DNA of 64,000 nucleotides from Owenia fusiformis (lineage: Eukaryota > Annelida > Polychaeta > Sabellida > Oweniidae): positions 3,810,109 to 3,874,108 of the forward strand of contig CAIIXF020000003.1 of NCBI GenBank assembly GCA_903813345.2, given 5' to 3'. The notes below the pieces were generated by a model that had not been told where the DNA came from, searched no databases, and saw only the letters and a list, made by a program, of their open reading frames with translations. Made by a program: the position numbers and the translations under genes. The stretch's first letter is position 1. Each line of letters opens with the position of its first letter. Below, piece by piece: positions 1-11,641 of the stretch.

Positions 1-738
1 AGAATGTACAAACATATATTCAGATTGTAAAAACATGGTTGTATTTCAGGCCTGAAACCAGCTTTTGTCAAGAAGGTTGACTTTCTCAAAAAATTGAGGG
101 GGAGGGGCGTCATATTCTTCTCTCTATGATTAGTCTCAATCCAGCTTGGTTTCATTCGTTAAAATATTGATTCAATTTTGAAGATTTTGGTAAAAACAAA
201 ACATGCCAAAATTGTTGATTTTACAACTCAAGTGTCATGGTAAAAACATGGCATGTCCATGAAAAAACAATTACCAAACCACTAATTACCACGGAAAATC
301 ATGGTAAATATCCATGGAAGATTACCATGGGTATCCATGAATTTCCATGGAAAATACCATGAAAAACCATGAATTTCCATGGAAAACCATGGATTACCAT
401 GGACGCACCATGGATTACCATGGACGCACCATGGAATACCATGGTTACCATGGCTTTTTTCTTAAGGGAAGGTGCTCAAAATGTGGCCAAGGTGTTCAGA
501 TTTGGACCAAGGTGTCCAAAATTTGAACAAAGGTGTTCAACATTTGCAAGTCACTCATGTTAGGTGTTCCCAAGTTGACAGGCCTTTGAGTAGCATGTAA
601 GAAAATAGACTGGAAACTCTGCAAAAACATGCCTCGTCTATATAGTTGATTGTACCATATTTTATCTTATTTGTGTCCCTAATTATAATAGATATGATAA
701 GGTTTCAATTGATATCATTTGTGCAAAATGTACTATCA
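1..738. other. Upstream flank without a supported gene
   Basis: I see no coding exon here. The stretch holds the CCATGG-rich array at about 300-452, a short run of diverged repeats of roughly 22-24 bp at about 468-545 built on a core like AAGGTGTTCAAA, and AT-rich sequence. The 64-codon open frame at 369-563 is a by-product of these repeats. Confidence 0.5.
300..452. repeat. Irregular array of CCATGG palindromes
   Basis: About eleven CCATGG hexamers occur in some 150 bp, spaced roughly 10-20 bp apart and often set in ATTACCATGG or TTTCCATGG. Towards the right end the spacing becomes a regular tandem repeat. No known family was recognised. Confidence 0.7.
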
Positions 739-892
739 ATGGGTTTCATTAGCAGCAGGCAACAAGCAGGTTTCACCGCCTGTTGTTTTTAGAGACTTGT
801 CAACTTTTCCACATTAAATTTATGATTTCCATTAATTTTGCGTGTTGTTTTCATAATTAAGCCTGTTGTGAGAAATATTAGTGAAACCCCTG
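739..892 (+). mobile_element. Short inverted-repeat element, family A, copy 1 (TSD TATCA)
   Basis: A 154-bp non-autonomous element. Its right end is GAAACCCCTG and its left end is a decayed form of the matching CAGGGGTTTC. The 5-bp sequence TATCA flanks it at 734-738 and 893-897, as expected of a target-site duplication. The interior (GCAGCAGGCAACA, then CCTGTTGTTTT) matches the copies at 52,021 and 57,155. No coding capacity. The CAG...CTG ends with a 5-bp duplication suggest a hAT-like source, which is inference. Confidence 0.75.
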
Positions 893-1010
893 TATCAGTA
901 ATCACCTCTTTCAGCTTATAATACAGGAAATATTCCACAAAAGGTAACATCATCAGCCTAACGCTTCATCATATGCTTTACAAATGAAACATTTTAATTG
1001 TTATTTCCAG

Positions 1011-1089
1011 ACTGCAAATATGTACAAGGCTACAGCACCCTGAGAATGTGAGAGAGAAAGTGCTTGGAGCAACAGCGATATTAACATCT
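1011..1089 (+). other. Candidate 79-nt upstream exon
   Basis: A good acceptor (TTATTTCCAG) precedes the segment and a consensus donor (GTAAGT) follows. One frame is open across it for 26 codons. Joined to the next acceptor at 1430, that frame meets a stop within about 20 codons and does not continue into the BTB reading frame. It is therefore either a 5' UTR exon of the BTB zinc-finger gene or the end of a gene starting left of the window. Confidence 0.35.
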
Positions 1090-1443
1090 GTAAGTTGACA
1101 ATGAGCCACAAGCTAGAACCCATTTTCATGTAATTTCTGAGAAAACTTGTAATTGTTAAAATTGTTCTCAAATACAAACTGATTTGAAAAAAAACTGTCG
1201 CTCATTGCTTGGTATATGATTTTCACCTTATTTTAACTGGATTATTTAAAATGTACCATTTATTATCTCATTCAGATGTATTATCTCATTCAGATGTATT
1301 ATCGTATTATTTGGAATGTATCATCCTCTTACTTTCAATGTAATATCCTTTGGTTTCAGACCATCACTAATTTGTTTATCATCATACTATATCATATTTA
1401 TAATTATAATTAATCATAATAAAATTTCAGATGCATCATCGCC

Positions 1444-4400
1444 ATGTCGGCCACAATGTCAGCGTCTCCATTAATCCGGAGACAAGATGACAGGGATACA
1501 GAATTTTGGACTCTCATTAACGACCTCAGAGTGAACGGAAAACTGTGCGATATTTTGTTATCTGTGACTCGAAACGACGGAAGTGATGTTGAATATCCTG
1601 CCCATAAGGCAGTGCTGGCTGCATGCAGTCGTTACTTTGCGTCAAATATTGACGTGTTGGCTAGCGTCACAATTCACAAACTGTCAGAGATCTCTGAGCT
1701 AGGATTGAAGGCAGTTCTTGATGTTATGTATAGACAGGATATCCCAAAGCTGATTCTTGAGAGCACAGAGGTAAAACATTTTTTTTTTTTTTACTATTAC
1801 ATTATACTATTACAGTTATGAATACTATACATAACTGTAATTGTACATTGTATATAGTATGCCTTTATATAGATACATATATCCCCAAAATGCAATCTGT
1901 TTTCGCACCATTTCGGTGCCAAATTTTGGTGCCGTTTTAGCACCAAATGGACTGACTAGTCCGATGCCAAATTTTGGTGTCGAAAGGTTTCGGTGTCAGA
2001 ACAGCGCCGAATTTTTTCGATGCCGAAACGGCCCCTAATTATATTGGCTGTGGATAATACGTTTTCATCCTCTAAATATCCATATATATCTCAATGAGTA
2101 ATATCTTAAAGTTTTCAATATCAGCCTTAATATCAGGATTTAAGCCCTTGACTCCATGTGCATTATGGGCTGAATATCATTCTTCAAAAGTGTTATTTCA
2201 ACCTTTGCACGAGATGCATAGCATGGAGTGTTGGGTTGAGAAAACTACCCCTGAGTGGAATGAATCCATCACAATGCATTGAGTCTTGGGCTGAAATTCT
2301 TTTCACATATTGCAAAATGTTTTATACAATATCTCTTAAAAGATATGAACTGACCTAAGAAAATATTTTCAAGGAAACTTTCTGCAAAGGTCAAGTTTTC
2401 ACCTTGACAACCATTCAACACATCTAAAAATGACCTTGAGTGCATAAGAGAAGTATATTGCATGCAATATGTGGAATAGCATGTTCTGATTGGTTGGAAT
2501 GTGACACGCCTTGCCTAGCTATGTGTGAAATTACTCTTAATTTTTTCATTTTTAGGTAAAGCATGCTGCTGAAAAACTGAAGATTGCCCTTCCTGACTCT
2601 AATCCAACTGTGGCAACTTATGTGGATCCTAACCCCCAGTCTCATCAAAGACCTGCTGATCCATCTATGCCGATGTATACAGAGCTTGCTCTTGGACTGA
2701 TTCAAAGCTATGAACGTTCAGGTTTGGGTGACCCTGGGGAACAATTACAACAACAACAACAACATCAAGCACAGTTACAACCCCAACAAGCGCAAAATCC
2801 TCATATATGCACGCAAGACACTCATGTGACAACACAGAATACGTACACAATGAGTATGGGTACATTGGCTCCGAATCATCCTCAAAACCCATCATTTTCA
2901 CCAAGTATGTACAGTGAATCTAGCTGGAGACCTGAGCTAAATGGGGGAAAGCCTGAGGTGGTTCATCATCATCAGAATAATCTTCCTTCCCATTTTCAAC
3001 CAGTGCTTCCCCCTCCCTCTGTGCAACCACCACCTCAAAGTAACCATCATCAAATCCAAGAAATACCCAAACTACCCCCAATTCCCATGACAGGAGTTAA
3101 ACCTGATGGGAGCTCAACTACCTCCTTTGAAGGAGATTCAATCCCAGAAGGCACCAAGAGAAAACCCCTTGCACACTTGGACTTAAGTATCAGTAAAGCA
3201 AGTCGGGCTAATCGACTCTTGAAGAAAAAGAAACGAAAGAATTATAAAGATCCTTTCCTTTCTGGTGAAGAATCAGATGATGAGATCTATAACAAATTTG
3301 CAATAAACAGAGCCGGGGATATCCGGCCAGCGAAAACTCGACCAAAACAGGGACACAATACAAAAGAAAAATGTACGATGTGTGGAAAAACATACAATCT
3401 GACAAATATATTAAGACATATCTGGCGCGCTCATCAGGTCGGAGACAAACCCAAGAACCCATTTATCAGTAAGAAGTTCCCATATAGGGCCCCGCTGGCA
3501 AGTAAGCCTTCATACTCTAAACGTCGTATAAAGGTGAGTTGTCATATGTGTGGCCTGGTGCTATCTCAAGCCTGTTTGAAAACCCACATTGAGAGAACCC
3601 ATAAGAAGGTTAAACGACATGCTTGTAATGTATGCGGGAAAGGATTTTACGATTTGAAGAACATGAGAATGCATATTGAGCATGTTCACGAAGGAAAGCG
3701 GCCATTCAGTTGTGAAATATGCGACAAGAGCGTTGCTAGGTTACACACCTTACAGATGCATCTTGGGATACAACATGGCCTCAAATGGGAAAAATATGAA
3801 CTTTTAAGGGAGCAAAATAAACTTGGTGAAATCAAGATGAAATGGCTTGAATCTGGGGGAAATAAATCACGCACAAAAACTGAACCAAGCAGAGGTAATT
3901 TCAAAAATAGGACGCCAGTTCCCATGTGGCCCGACCCCCAACCAGACCAGGTTGCGCCATCTATGGTGAATCTGCATGGGATACCAGTACAACCTCCTTC
4001 AGTGTTGAACCAATTTCCGCACCTTCAAATGAAAACAAGGGCGCCCCCTAGCAATAACCAACAGCGATACTCCTGCAACATATGTGGGGAATCCTACGCT
4101 ACAAATGGCAGTCTCACACGTCATGTTACCCGTATTCACGAAGGCAATAAAAAATTTGCCTGTCAATTTTGTGGGCGTAAGTGCTTCGATTCTACGGCTT
4201 TGAAATACCACGTAATGACTCATACTGGTGAGAAAAACCAAGTGTGCCCAATGTGCCCTTATAAATGCATCAAAAAGGCTCAACTTATAGGCCATATTAA
4301 AACCAAGCACGAAGGTACAACAAAGAAACAGCAAAAGTTTGTCGTCGATCCTGAAGCTTCAAATACTTTTTTCTGTAACCAGTGCGATTTTTCGTCAAAG

Positions 4401-4841
4401 TATAAAGGAAGTCTGAAAATGCACATGATGCGTCTCCATGGAGACGGTACGCCACATGAAAATGTTATTTGTCCGGATTGCGGAAAATCCTTCAGATTTA
4501 AAGATGATCTTCATAAACACAATGAAAGGGTCCATTTAAAGATAAAACGAGTTCAATGCAAAGGATGTGGATGTCAGTTTTACACAAAACGTGATCTAGA
4601 TCATCATAAATGTAAAGCCATGGCAACCGGGCTTCCACCAGTGCTACCATCTGTTAATATCATGGTTCCCCAGCAACAGTTGCCACAGCAACAACAAGTG
4701 ATAAACACAACACATCACCAACAGCAACAGCTAATACAACAAGGCACTGCCAATGCCCATCCTGTACTAATTCAACTGCCACCAATGCAACATGACATAT
4801 CACAGCAACCTGTCACAACACAAGATCTTAGTGGTCTGTAA
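1444..4841 (+). CDS. BTB/POZ domain C2H2 zinc-finger protein, two coding exons
   Basis: Probable nuclear DNA-binding transcription regulator of the BTB-ZF class. Coding exons are 1444-1770 and 2556-4841, joined in phase 0 (donor GTAAAA, acceptor CATTTTTAG), giving 870 residues. The start is the first ATG after the acceptor at 1430. Residues 1-127 are a compact BTB-like domain with the hallmark CDILL and PAHKAVLAACSRYF stretches; the domain is completed by exon 2. A glutamine-rich, then proline-rich low-complexity region follows (about 165-320), then a basic KKKKRK patch near 200-210. Ten zinc fingers lie in two blocks: four at about 382-517 and six at about 616-797, the last a degenerate CC-HC finger. 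The tail is again glutamine-rich. The final codons and the TAA belong to the first unit of a 54-bp tandem array. The DNA target and orthologue are not recognised. Confidence 0.9.
1883..2052 (+). repeat. 170-bp interspersed repeat, family F, copy 1
   Basis: Lies in intron 1 of the BTB zinc-finger gene. It runs from CCCCAAAATGCAATCTG to AATTATATTGGCTGTG and is richer in CG than its surroundings, with repeated TTTCGGTGCC words. A second copy in the same orientation occupies 41,752-41,920 in a VPS35 intron. No clear terminal repeats or target duplication were found, so the class is unknown. Confidence 0.7.
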
Positions 4842-5998
4842 TAGAATTGTATGTCACAGCAACCTGTAACAAGACAAGATCTTAGTGGTCTGTAATAGAA
4901 TTGTATGTCACAACAACCTGTAACAACACAAGATCTTAGTGGTCTGTAATAGAATTGTATGTCACAACAACCTGTAACAACACAAGATCTTAGTGGTCTG
5001 TAATAGAATTGTATGTCACAACAACCTGTAACAACACATGATCTTAGTGGTCTGTAATAGAGTTGTATGTCACAACAACCTGTCACAACATAAGATCTTA
5101 GTGGTCTGTAATAGAATTGTATGTCACAACAACCTGTAACAACACAAGATCTTAATGGTCTGTAATAAAATTGTATGTCACAACAACCTGTAACAAGACA
5201 AGATCTTAGTGGTCTGTAATAGAATTGTATGTCACAACAACCTGTAACAACACATGATCTTAGTGGTCTGTAAAAGAACTGTATGTCACGACAACCTGTC
5301 ACAACACAAGATCTTAATGGTCTGTAATAGAATTGTATGTCACAACAACCTGTAACAACACAAGATCTTAATGGTCTGTAATAGAATTGTATGTCACAAC
5401 AACCTGTAACAACACAAGATCTTAATGGTCTCTGTCACAACAACCTCTTACAACACAAGATCTTAATGGTCTGTAATAAAATTGTATGTCACAACAACCT
5501 GTCACAACACGAGATCTTAGTGGTCTGTAATAGAATTGTATGTCACAACAACCTGTAACAACACAAGATCTTAATGGTCTGTAATAGAATTGTATGTCAC
5601 AACAACCTGTAACAACACGAGATCTTAATGGTCTGTAATAGAATTGTATGTCACAACAACCTGTCACAACACGAGATCTTAGTGGTCTGTAATAGAATTG
5701 TATGTCACAACAACCTGCCACAACACGAGATCTTAGTGGTCTGTAATAGAATTGTATGTCACAACAACCTGTAACAACACAAGATCTTAATGGTCTGTAA
5801 TAGAATTGTATGTCACAACAACCTGTCACAACACGAGATCTTAGTGGTCTGTAATAGAATTGTATGTCACAACAACCTGCCACAACACGAGATCTTAGTG
5901 GTCTGTAATAGAATTGTATGTCACAACAACCTGCCACAACACAAGATCTCAGTGGTCTGGTATAGAATTGTATGTCACTACACAAAATCTCAGTGGGT
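4798..5998 (+). repeat. 54-bp minisatellite seeded by the stop codon (about 22 units)
   Basis: Unit 54 bp, about 22 copies plus a degraded last copy; one unit near 5,430 is shortened. The first unit is coding: it supplies the last codons of the zinc-finger protein (SQQPVTTQDLSGL) and its TAA. All later units lie in the 3' UTR but keep the same reading frame, because 54 is a multiple of three, and nearly all retain the in-frame TAA. For the same reason the complementary strand stays open over long stretches and gives spurious 18-residue repeat proteins. Confidence 0.95.
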
Positions 5999-7091
5999 TT
6001 TAATGGAATTGTATCTCAGAATAATCCTGGAATTGAGTGATTTCTGCTTGATTTTGTCTGTAGCAAATGGCAGGTGGTGACAGTCTGCTTATGCTACAAA
6101 ATCCATTTAGACCAACGAGTAAAAGTAGTAAACAATATGGGTTAAACTACACATTTTTAAGAGAAGTTGTTCGTGAAGGAGTAGAATTATGTTCCTTTTG
6201 TGAATAGTTTTGTGATTTTTACTCCCCGATGGAGTGTAAAAGTATAAAGAAAAGAGTTGGATTTAGGTAGTCCCTGTGGGAAAAATTTGAGCGCTGGAAC
6301 AGTTATACCAGAGAGTTATCATACCACAGGGTCGTGCAAGTTCTCTTAAAACGTGTAGCGATCGTTTACAAATGCATGACGTTTATTATACTAAGAAAGG
6401 ACAGTTATTTTACTACATTATGGTGTGGGATAATATGAACATAAAAGCAATATTTAAATGTATTTATTCAACATTTGGAGATTTGAATCTTCGTAGTTGT
6501 ATTTATAGGTACATATGTGAGTTTCTGGTGGTTTGTACCAGACCCATAAACAGTTTTCATCAGGAGGAGCGTCTTATTTTTCTGTGGGAACTAGAAGTTA
6601 TTTATTATTTTGGCAAAATCAATTTTGCCCAAAAATTCCAGAGCCCCTGGTTTATGGGCAATTAGCATTTGTATGTATGGATATTAGTTTATACACTTTG
6701 CGCAATGAAATTGCCAATATATCAATTTATGCAATACTATAATGTTGATCGTTTTAATTTCAAAATGTTATATTGAATTTCACAGAGTTGTTCACTAATT
6801 GCTCAAATTGAGTGGCGGATAATCACATTCTGCCTTAACCAAGAGCAATTAGAACAATATATTTGCAATTTTTCAAAGTATGGTGTCTTACATATTAATG
6901 TTTGAATATTATGAATACATTAGAAAAAAAACAATATTTGTATGTTTTTGTTTAAAGTGATTTTAACGATTTGGATGTAAACTCGCTTCCGAAATCTTGG
7001 AAACCCAAACTCTCTTATTATTGAACATTGTGTAAAAAACTGTTTTCATTATTCGACCTGTTGAATTCTTTCATGGACTTCCAATATGGTA
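5999..7091 (+). other. Probable 3' UTR and flank of the zinc-finger gene
   Basis: AT-rich sequence without a recognisable exon. I found no AATAAA signal close to the end of the tandem array, so the end of the transcript is not fixed. The short open frames at 6372-6742 look random. Confidence 0.35.
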
Positions 7092-7310
7092 TATTATAAC
7101 ATACCTATGATGATGTATAGTGCAAAGAGTACACAAGACAGCGGGCCAATATAAGTTTTGAAAAGCCCGCGCCCGCTAACTTTCTGATTGGTCAAGGCGC
7201 TGACGTCATAACCAATCAATCGAAAGTCATTTTCAAACCATTTGTTTGTCAATTCTATAAGAAAACGGTACTCTCTGACCAGTCTACATCATCATAGGTA
7301 TGTTATAAAT
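7092..7310. mobile_element. Inverted-repeat element carrying a CRE and two CCAAT boxes
   Basis: About 215 bp bounded by a 23-bp terminal inverted repeat (TATAACATACCTATGATGAT..., left 7095-7117, right 7285-7307). The interior holds a perfect TGACGTCA at 7201-7208, with an inverted CCAAT box (ATTGG, 7187-7191) on one side and a direct one (CCAAT, 7212-7216) on the other. No coding capacity. Superfamily uncertain. Confidence 0.65.
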
Positions 7311-7312
7311 CG

Positions 7313-7425
7313 TTTATGTCACTATCGTGGCACATATGCCCTCGGTTCTCAGAGATCAATGTCCCTCCCAAGGTCGGGCCATATATCACTGACACCTCGG
7401 GCATGTATGCCACGATAGTGACATA
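7313..7425. repeat. Imperfect palindrome, about 31-bp arms
   Basis: Left arm 7313-7345 (TTATGTCACTATCGTGGCA...) pairs with 7395-7425. It directly abuts the preceding inverted-repeat element, so the two may be one composite insertion. Confidence 0.7.
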
Positions 7426-8046
7426 ACCTCTAATTATCAACTTTAAACCTTTAATGAGTATCGCCTTTGGTTATATTTTCAATTGATACGGAGGAAATGT
7501 ATCATGTTAACCTCTTGACTACCCAGAATGACGAGATGCATCTTAACTTGTATAGGTATGTAGTAAAATGTCAAAAGGTGGCAAAAATTAAAAAGTTCTC
7601 TGGTTTCAACCGATTTTAGAGCCTGGGATTCAAGAGGTTCAAGTATTTTAAGAATATTAAAAAGATCAATTTAGATGAATTTTCTTGAAAGCCCATGATT
7701 AGCATCCTCCTAAACCGATGTTCAGAATCCCGTTAGAGCTCTGCGAACGGAGGATGTTAATATGATGAACAGCTTTAATCACGCTATCCAATAACACCGT
7801 CCGTTTATGACCTAATCCGCGGTAATGAACTTGTTGACATTACCACGGAATCTTATTGATCATTTTAGTAAAAATGATGGCCTTACCCTGCGGAAATGGA
7901 GATAATGTTCCAATGCTTAACGTTTGAAGAGGAGTGTAGAGAAGTGCCATTGCCCTACAAAAGATGTCGCATGGTGCCGAAATCAGTCCATTATGTTTAT
8001 ATCACGAGTCCAGTATACGCCCGTGTACGTAAATCATGCTAAGAGC

Positions 8047-8957
8047 CAATACACTGGTGATCCACTCGATTACGCTGGTTACCGAAACGAACAAAATGTC
8101 GGAACGTCAAAGCTACGATTTTTCTTTTTTCCTTATTTCACACCTTGTAGGCAGAATTCTCACGACATTTTTAATACAAACGTGTATTAGTAACATATGT
8201 TTAAGAAAATGTACACATTTGCGAACAAATAGTTCAGTAGACAACAGAATAGTCGATTCAATTCCTAACTTAAGTTACAGAAACGGTATTTCAAAAAACA
8301 GTTAAGATCTGCACTTTTAACCCAAACCGTTTCTGTAACTTAAAGGCAGAATCAGATCTATAGGGGGTGACAAAATTACAAGCAATGTGTATAATTGACC
8401 TACCAATCTATTCCTTACAATATCAAATACAATATCTCCCAAAAGATTAACAATATGTTGTAAAATGGTGAAGTTATTAATGATTCAAAGTGCAAAAATG
8501 GTTGAAAAATGTTTAAATTCTCCCAAATAATAAGAATGGTAACCATTCTTATAGAAAAATAATACATTATTGTAAAAATATTTCGTTTTCCTTGAATAAA
8601 GTATGCACTTTTGTGATTTTTAGAAAATAGACATGACAAGGAATGACATGAGCCAAAAATATTCTAAAATTGAAACAATTTTTCATTTAGCATGCTCGCC
8701 ATATCTGATTCTCTCTTTAAGTGAGGAATTAATTCGACGATTCTGTTGTCTTCTGAGCTAATTTTTCGCAAACATGTACATTTTCTAAAACATATGATAC
8801 TGATACACGTTTGTGAGAAAAAACGTCGTGGGGATTCTGCCTACAACGCATGAAACAAGAAAAAAGAAAAATCGTACCTTCGACGTTCCGACATTTTGTA
8901 ACCGGAACGAATCGTTTCGGTAACCAGCGTAATCGAGCGGATCATCAGTGCAATATC
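8047..8957. mobile_element. Long inverted repeat (arms about 230 bp)
   Basis: Arm 8047-8274 is the imperfect reverse complement of 8717-8957, with about 440 bp between. Landmarks shared by the arms include TCGATTACGCTGGTTACC and ACAACAGAAT. The open frames of 70-89 codons in both arms are mirror images and are not conserved with each other, so I do not call genes. It is a foldback-like or MITE structure. Confidence 0.75.
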
Positions 8958-9489
8958 CCCATGTTAGACAAAGTGGGGTTGATTGGAAATGTATGTTGTG
9001 ATAAAACGGGATATTGTCGCAAACAACTTGAAATCCACAGTCTATTTGATTATTGTCAATAAATCACCTCAAAAATTAAATTAAAATGAATTAAAAACAA
9101 GTTGTAGATATACTAGAACCGATTATGTCATTATTACTTTTTATACAATAGTTATTCATCATAGGTCATAGGTACTAGACTGATTAGTATAGATGACAGT
9201 GCAGTTTATGTGAAATGCATGGACGAAACATGCCATCTTTCAATTCATCTAGTATGACATGATTTTAACCATGTACATCTGGATACCTACCCCACTCATT
9301 GGGACGCATTTGAGAAAATTGGGAGCAACGGATGACTGGTGACAACTTCCAGGTTTGAAGACGGTCCCTAGTTGTATCATCGGGAGTACCCAGTTGTGTC
9401 TATAGCTATGTACCACATTATCTTGGACTTCAGTGGTGGAACCAGAAATTCACAAGGGGGCCAATTTTTAGTCTTGAAAAAAATTAAGG

Positions 9490-9644
9490 CCGGTGTAAAA
9501 GAAATTATGGTCCCTTTCTGAAAGGCCCTTACTGGCCCTGATTGTGGATACGATAATAAGGGAAAGAGTTGTATTTAGGTCACCATATAAATCAATGGAA
9601 AGTAGGACCATAATTTGAGAGGACCTCCTACCCTTTTACACCTG
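9490..9644 (+). mobile_element. Inverted-repeat element, family C (CAGGTGTAAAAG ends), copy 1
   Basis: 155 bp with ends close to CAGGTGTAAAAG and CTTTTACACCTG. The interior words GGCCCTTACTGGCCCTGATT and AAATCAATGGA are shared with 30,427-30,598. Non-autonomous; no convincing target-site duplication. Confidence 0.65.
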
Positions 9645-10252
9645 CCATTTTTTAATAAATTGGCCAAAAAGGTCATTTTTAGGCCCTACAAATTTTGGGG
9701 CCCTAAAGCCAAACTTTTTGTCAGAGGGCTCACTAAAAGGGGGGGGGGCGGGAGAAAAATGTGCTTGAGAAAATGTTCTGTAGGAGTGCATCAAGAAATC
9801 AGAAGTACTAGGCGTCAGTCATCTGCATATTACAAATCGGTAAAGGATCTTGCAGAGATGTCTTAGTAGCATTATTTTATAAATCGGATAAAGATGATTG
9901 ACAATTTTTGATGGCACGGACATTTTTGTATGTCAGGAAGGTCGCCGTATGTCAATTTGCAAGCTGTTTGATATGTCAACGTCAAGGTTTTATTGCAGAT
10001 ATGTTAGTCCAATGTCACTTGAAAGTGTTAGTCCCTGGGGAAAAAATAGTGTAAAAACAATTAAGAATTCCATGTTGACAAGTGATATCTAGCTGGACCT
10101 GTGAATGTACAGAGTGACTCCAAATGCAGCCCTCTATATTATATTTATAGAATCAATGTCAATTTATGACACAATCTGACGGCCGTTTTTAATTATGCTT
10201 TGGGTGTTGACTTTTTGTCTTATCCTGTTTAACTGATGTCGATTTAAATCAC

Positions 10253-10389
10253 TTCATGGGCGTAGCCAGCAATTGTCAAGGTGATGCGATTTTTCATACA
10301 TCAATGCGGGCGGATGCTTTTTTCTTTTTTTTGTGGGGGGAGGCGATCGCACCCTTCGCATTCCCTCCTCCCCTTGCTACGCCCATGAA
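10253..10389. mobile_element. Inverted-repeat element, family B (GGGCGTAGCC ends)
   Basis: Ends TTCATGGGCGTAGCCA and TGCTACGCCCATGAA are nearly perfect inverted repeats. The interior has a T-rich then G-rich run and GCGATCGCACCC. No clear target-site duplication at this copy, unlike those at 19,913, 23,551 and 28,585. Confidence 0.75.
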
Positions 10390-10726
10390 CTGTACAAAAT
10401 TGCAATTCTATTATTTGACATAACAAACTCCATTTTTTCAACTGTAACCATATATCTATTGTAAAAATCTAAACTTCATCTATAATCAGTATATACAAAA
10501 TCGAGAGCTAGCATCAGAGGAATAAAGAGTGACATTCTTGCGATACTGTCATTTAGCATTTTAAAAGTGACATCTTACGAAAGAGCCACGAACTCAAATG
10601 GTGAAGCTGATTTGTAATCTACACTGTAGAAATCAAAAATAAATTAGCTAATGTACAAAGTTATTCTGCATAATCTATAAACCATATCAAATCGCTACAC
10701 CGATTGATTACCGTATACCCTCCCTC

Positions 10727-10822
10727 GTCATCTCAACCCCAAGTCAACTTAACCCAGTAAAACTCAACCCTGGTAAAACACAAAGATGACTTGGGATTGA
10801 GTTAACTTGGGGTTGAGATGAC
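10727..10822. repeat. 96-bp imperfect palindrome
   Basis: Left arm GTCATCTCAACCCCAAGT... pairs with ...ACTTGGGGTTGAGATGAC. The arms are about 30 bp and the sequence forms a strong hairpin. It may be a very short MITE. Confidence 0.7.
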
Positions 10823-11243
10823 CTGTCACTGCGTATACAGTGGCAATTGGGCCAAAACAATGAGCCAGTGTGTTTTGAAATTGTTGAATCTCGCCATTTA
10901 CTTGAATCGCACAATTGTGTCATCTTCTACATCTAAAATTCTAGCTTTAGTTGATACTAAATCAATGTCTGTAAATACACATAGAAGCTCGACTTTAAAA
11001 ATCTTTAGGTACTTCCTGAAGTGACAACAAAGGATACAGAATACACAGCCAATCCAAACCATGTGCAGCACTGTATGAAAGAGCTCCGTACAGCGCTGTT
11101 GCTCGAACAGCTTGCAGCGCGGAACTCGAATGGTGTTAATACAGCGCTGCAAGATGAGAATGCGGATTATACATACTCAAGGCCATATTACCTTCATAGA
11201 GAGATATCCATCATTTAAAAAGTCATCTGTAACATTGAAGATG

Positions 11244-11641
11244 CAAAGGACGATTCTCGGTTTGGAGAACAGTCTCCTGGGCTAATATTTTTTTTCATGA
11301 AAAATATAGAAATATTACCCAAATTAAACTATGAATATTCAAAGGAGGACATTTAAATCTACAAGATGTAAAAATATCAAATTGGTCTGGAGCAGGGATA
11401 ACGCTCAATTAGACCGATTTTAATAAAATACAAGTCTCGATTTGAGGAAAGAAGTTCATCAGTGTACTGCGCTAATATTTTTTTGAGAAAAATCTAGAAA
11501 TATTACCCAAATTAAATTATGACTATTCAAAAGAGGACATTCAAATCTATATTATGTAAAAAAAATCAAATTTGTCCGAAGCAGGGATAATGCTCATTTA
11601 GATTGATGAACTTCGTTCTCCTAACCGAGAATCGTCCTTTG
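11244..11641. mobile_element. 398-bp inverted-repeat element with an internal direct duplication
   Basis: The terminal inverted repeat of about 27 bp begins CAAAGGACGATTCTCGGTT and ends AACCGAGAATCGTCCTTTG. Inside, a block of about 185 bp is repeated directly (about 11,262-11,420 and 11,450-11,610), with shared words GCTAATATTTTTTT, ATTACCCAAATTAAA and AGCAGGGATAA. No open frame of note. It lies just beyond the 3' end of the minus-strand gene. Confidence 0.75.

Noticed and set aside
4772-5985. Two long minus-strand open frames (176 and 187 codons) of 18-residue repeats
   Set aside because: They are the complement of the 54-bp array, open only because the unit is a multiple of three without a minus-strand stop.
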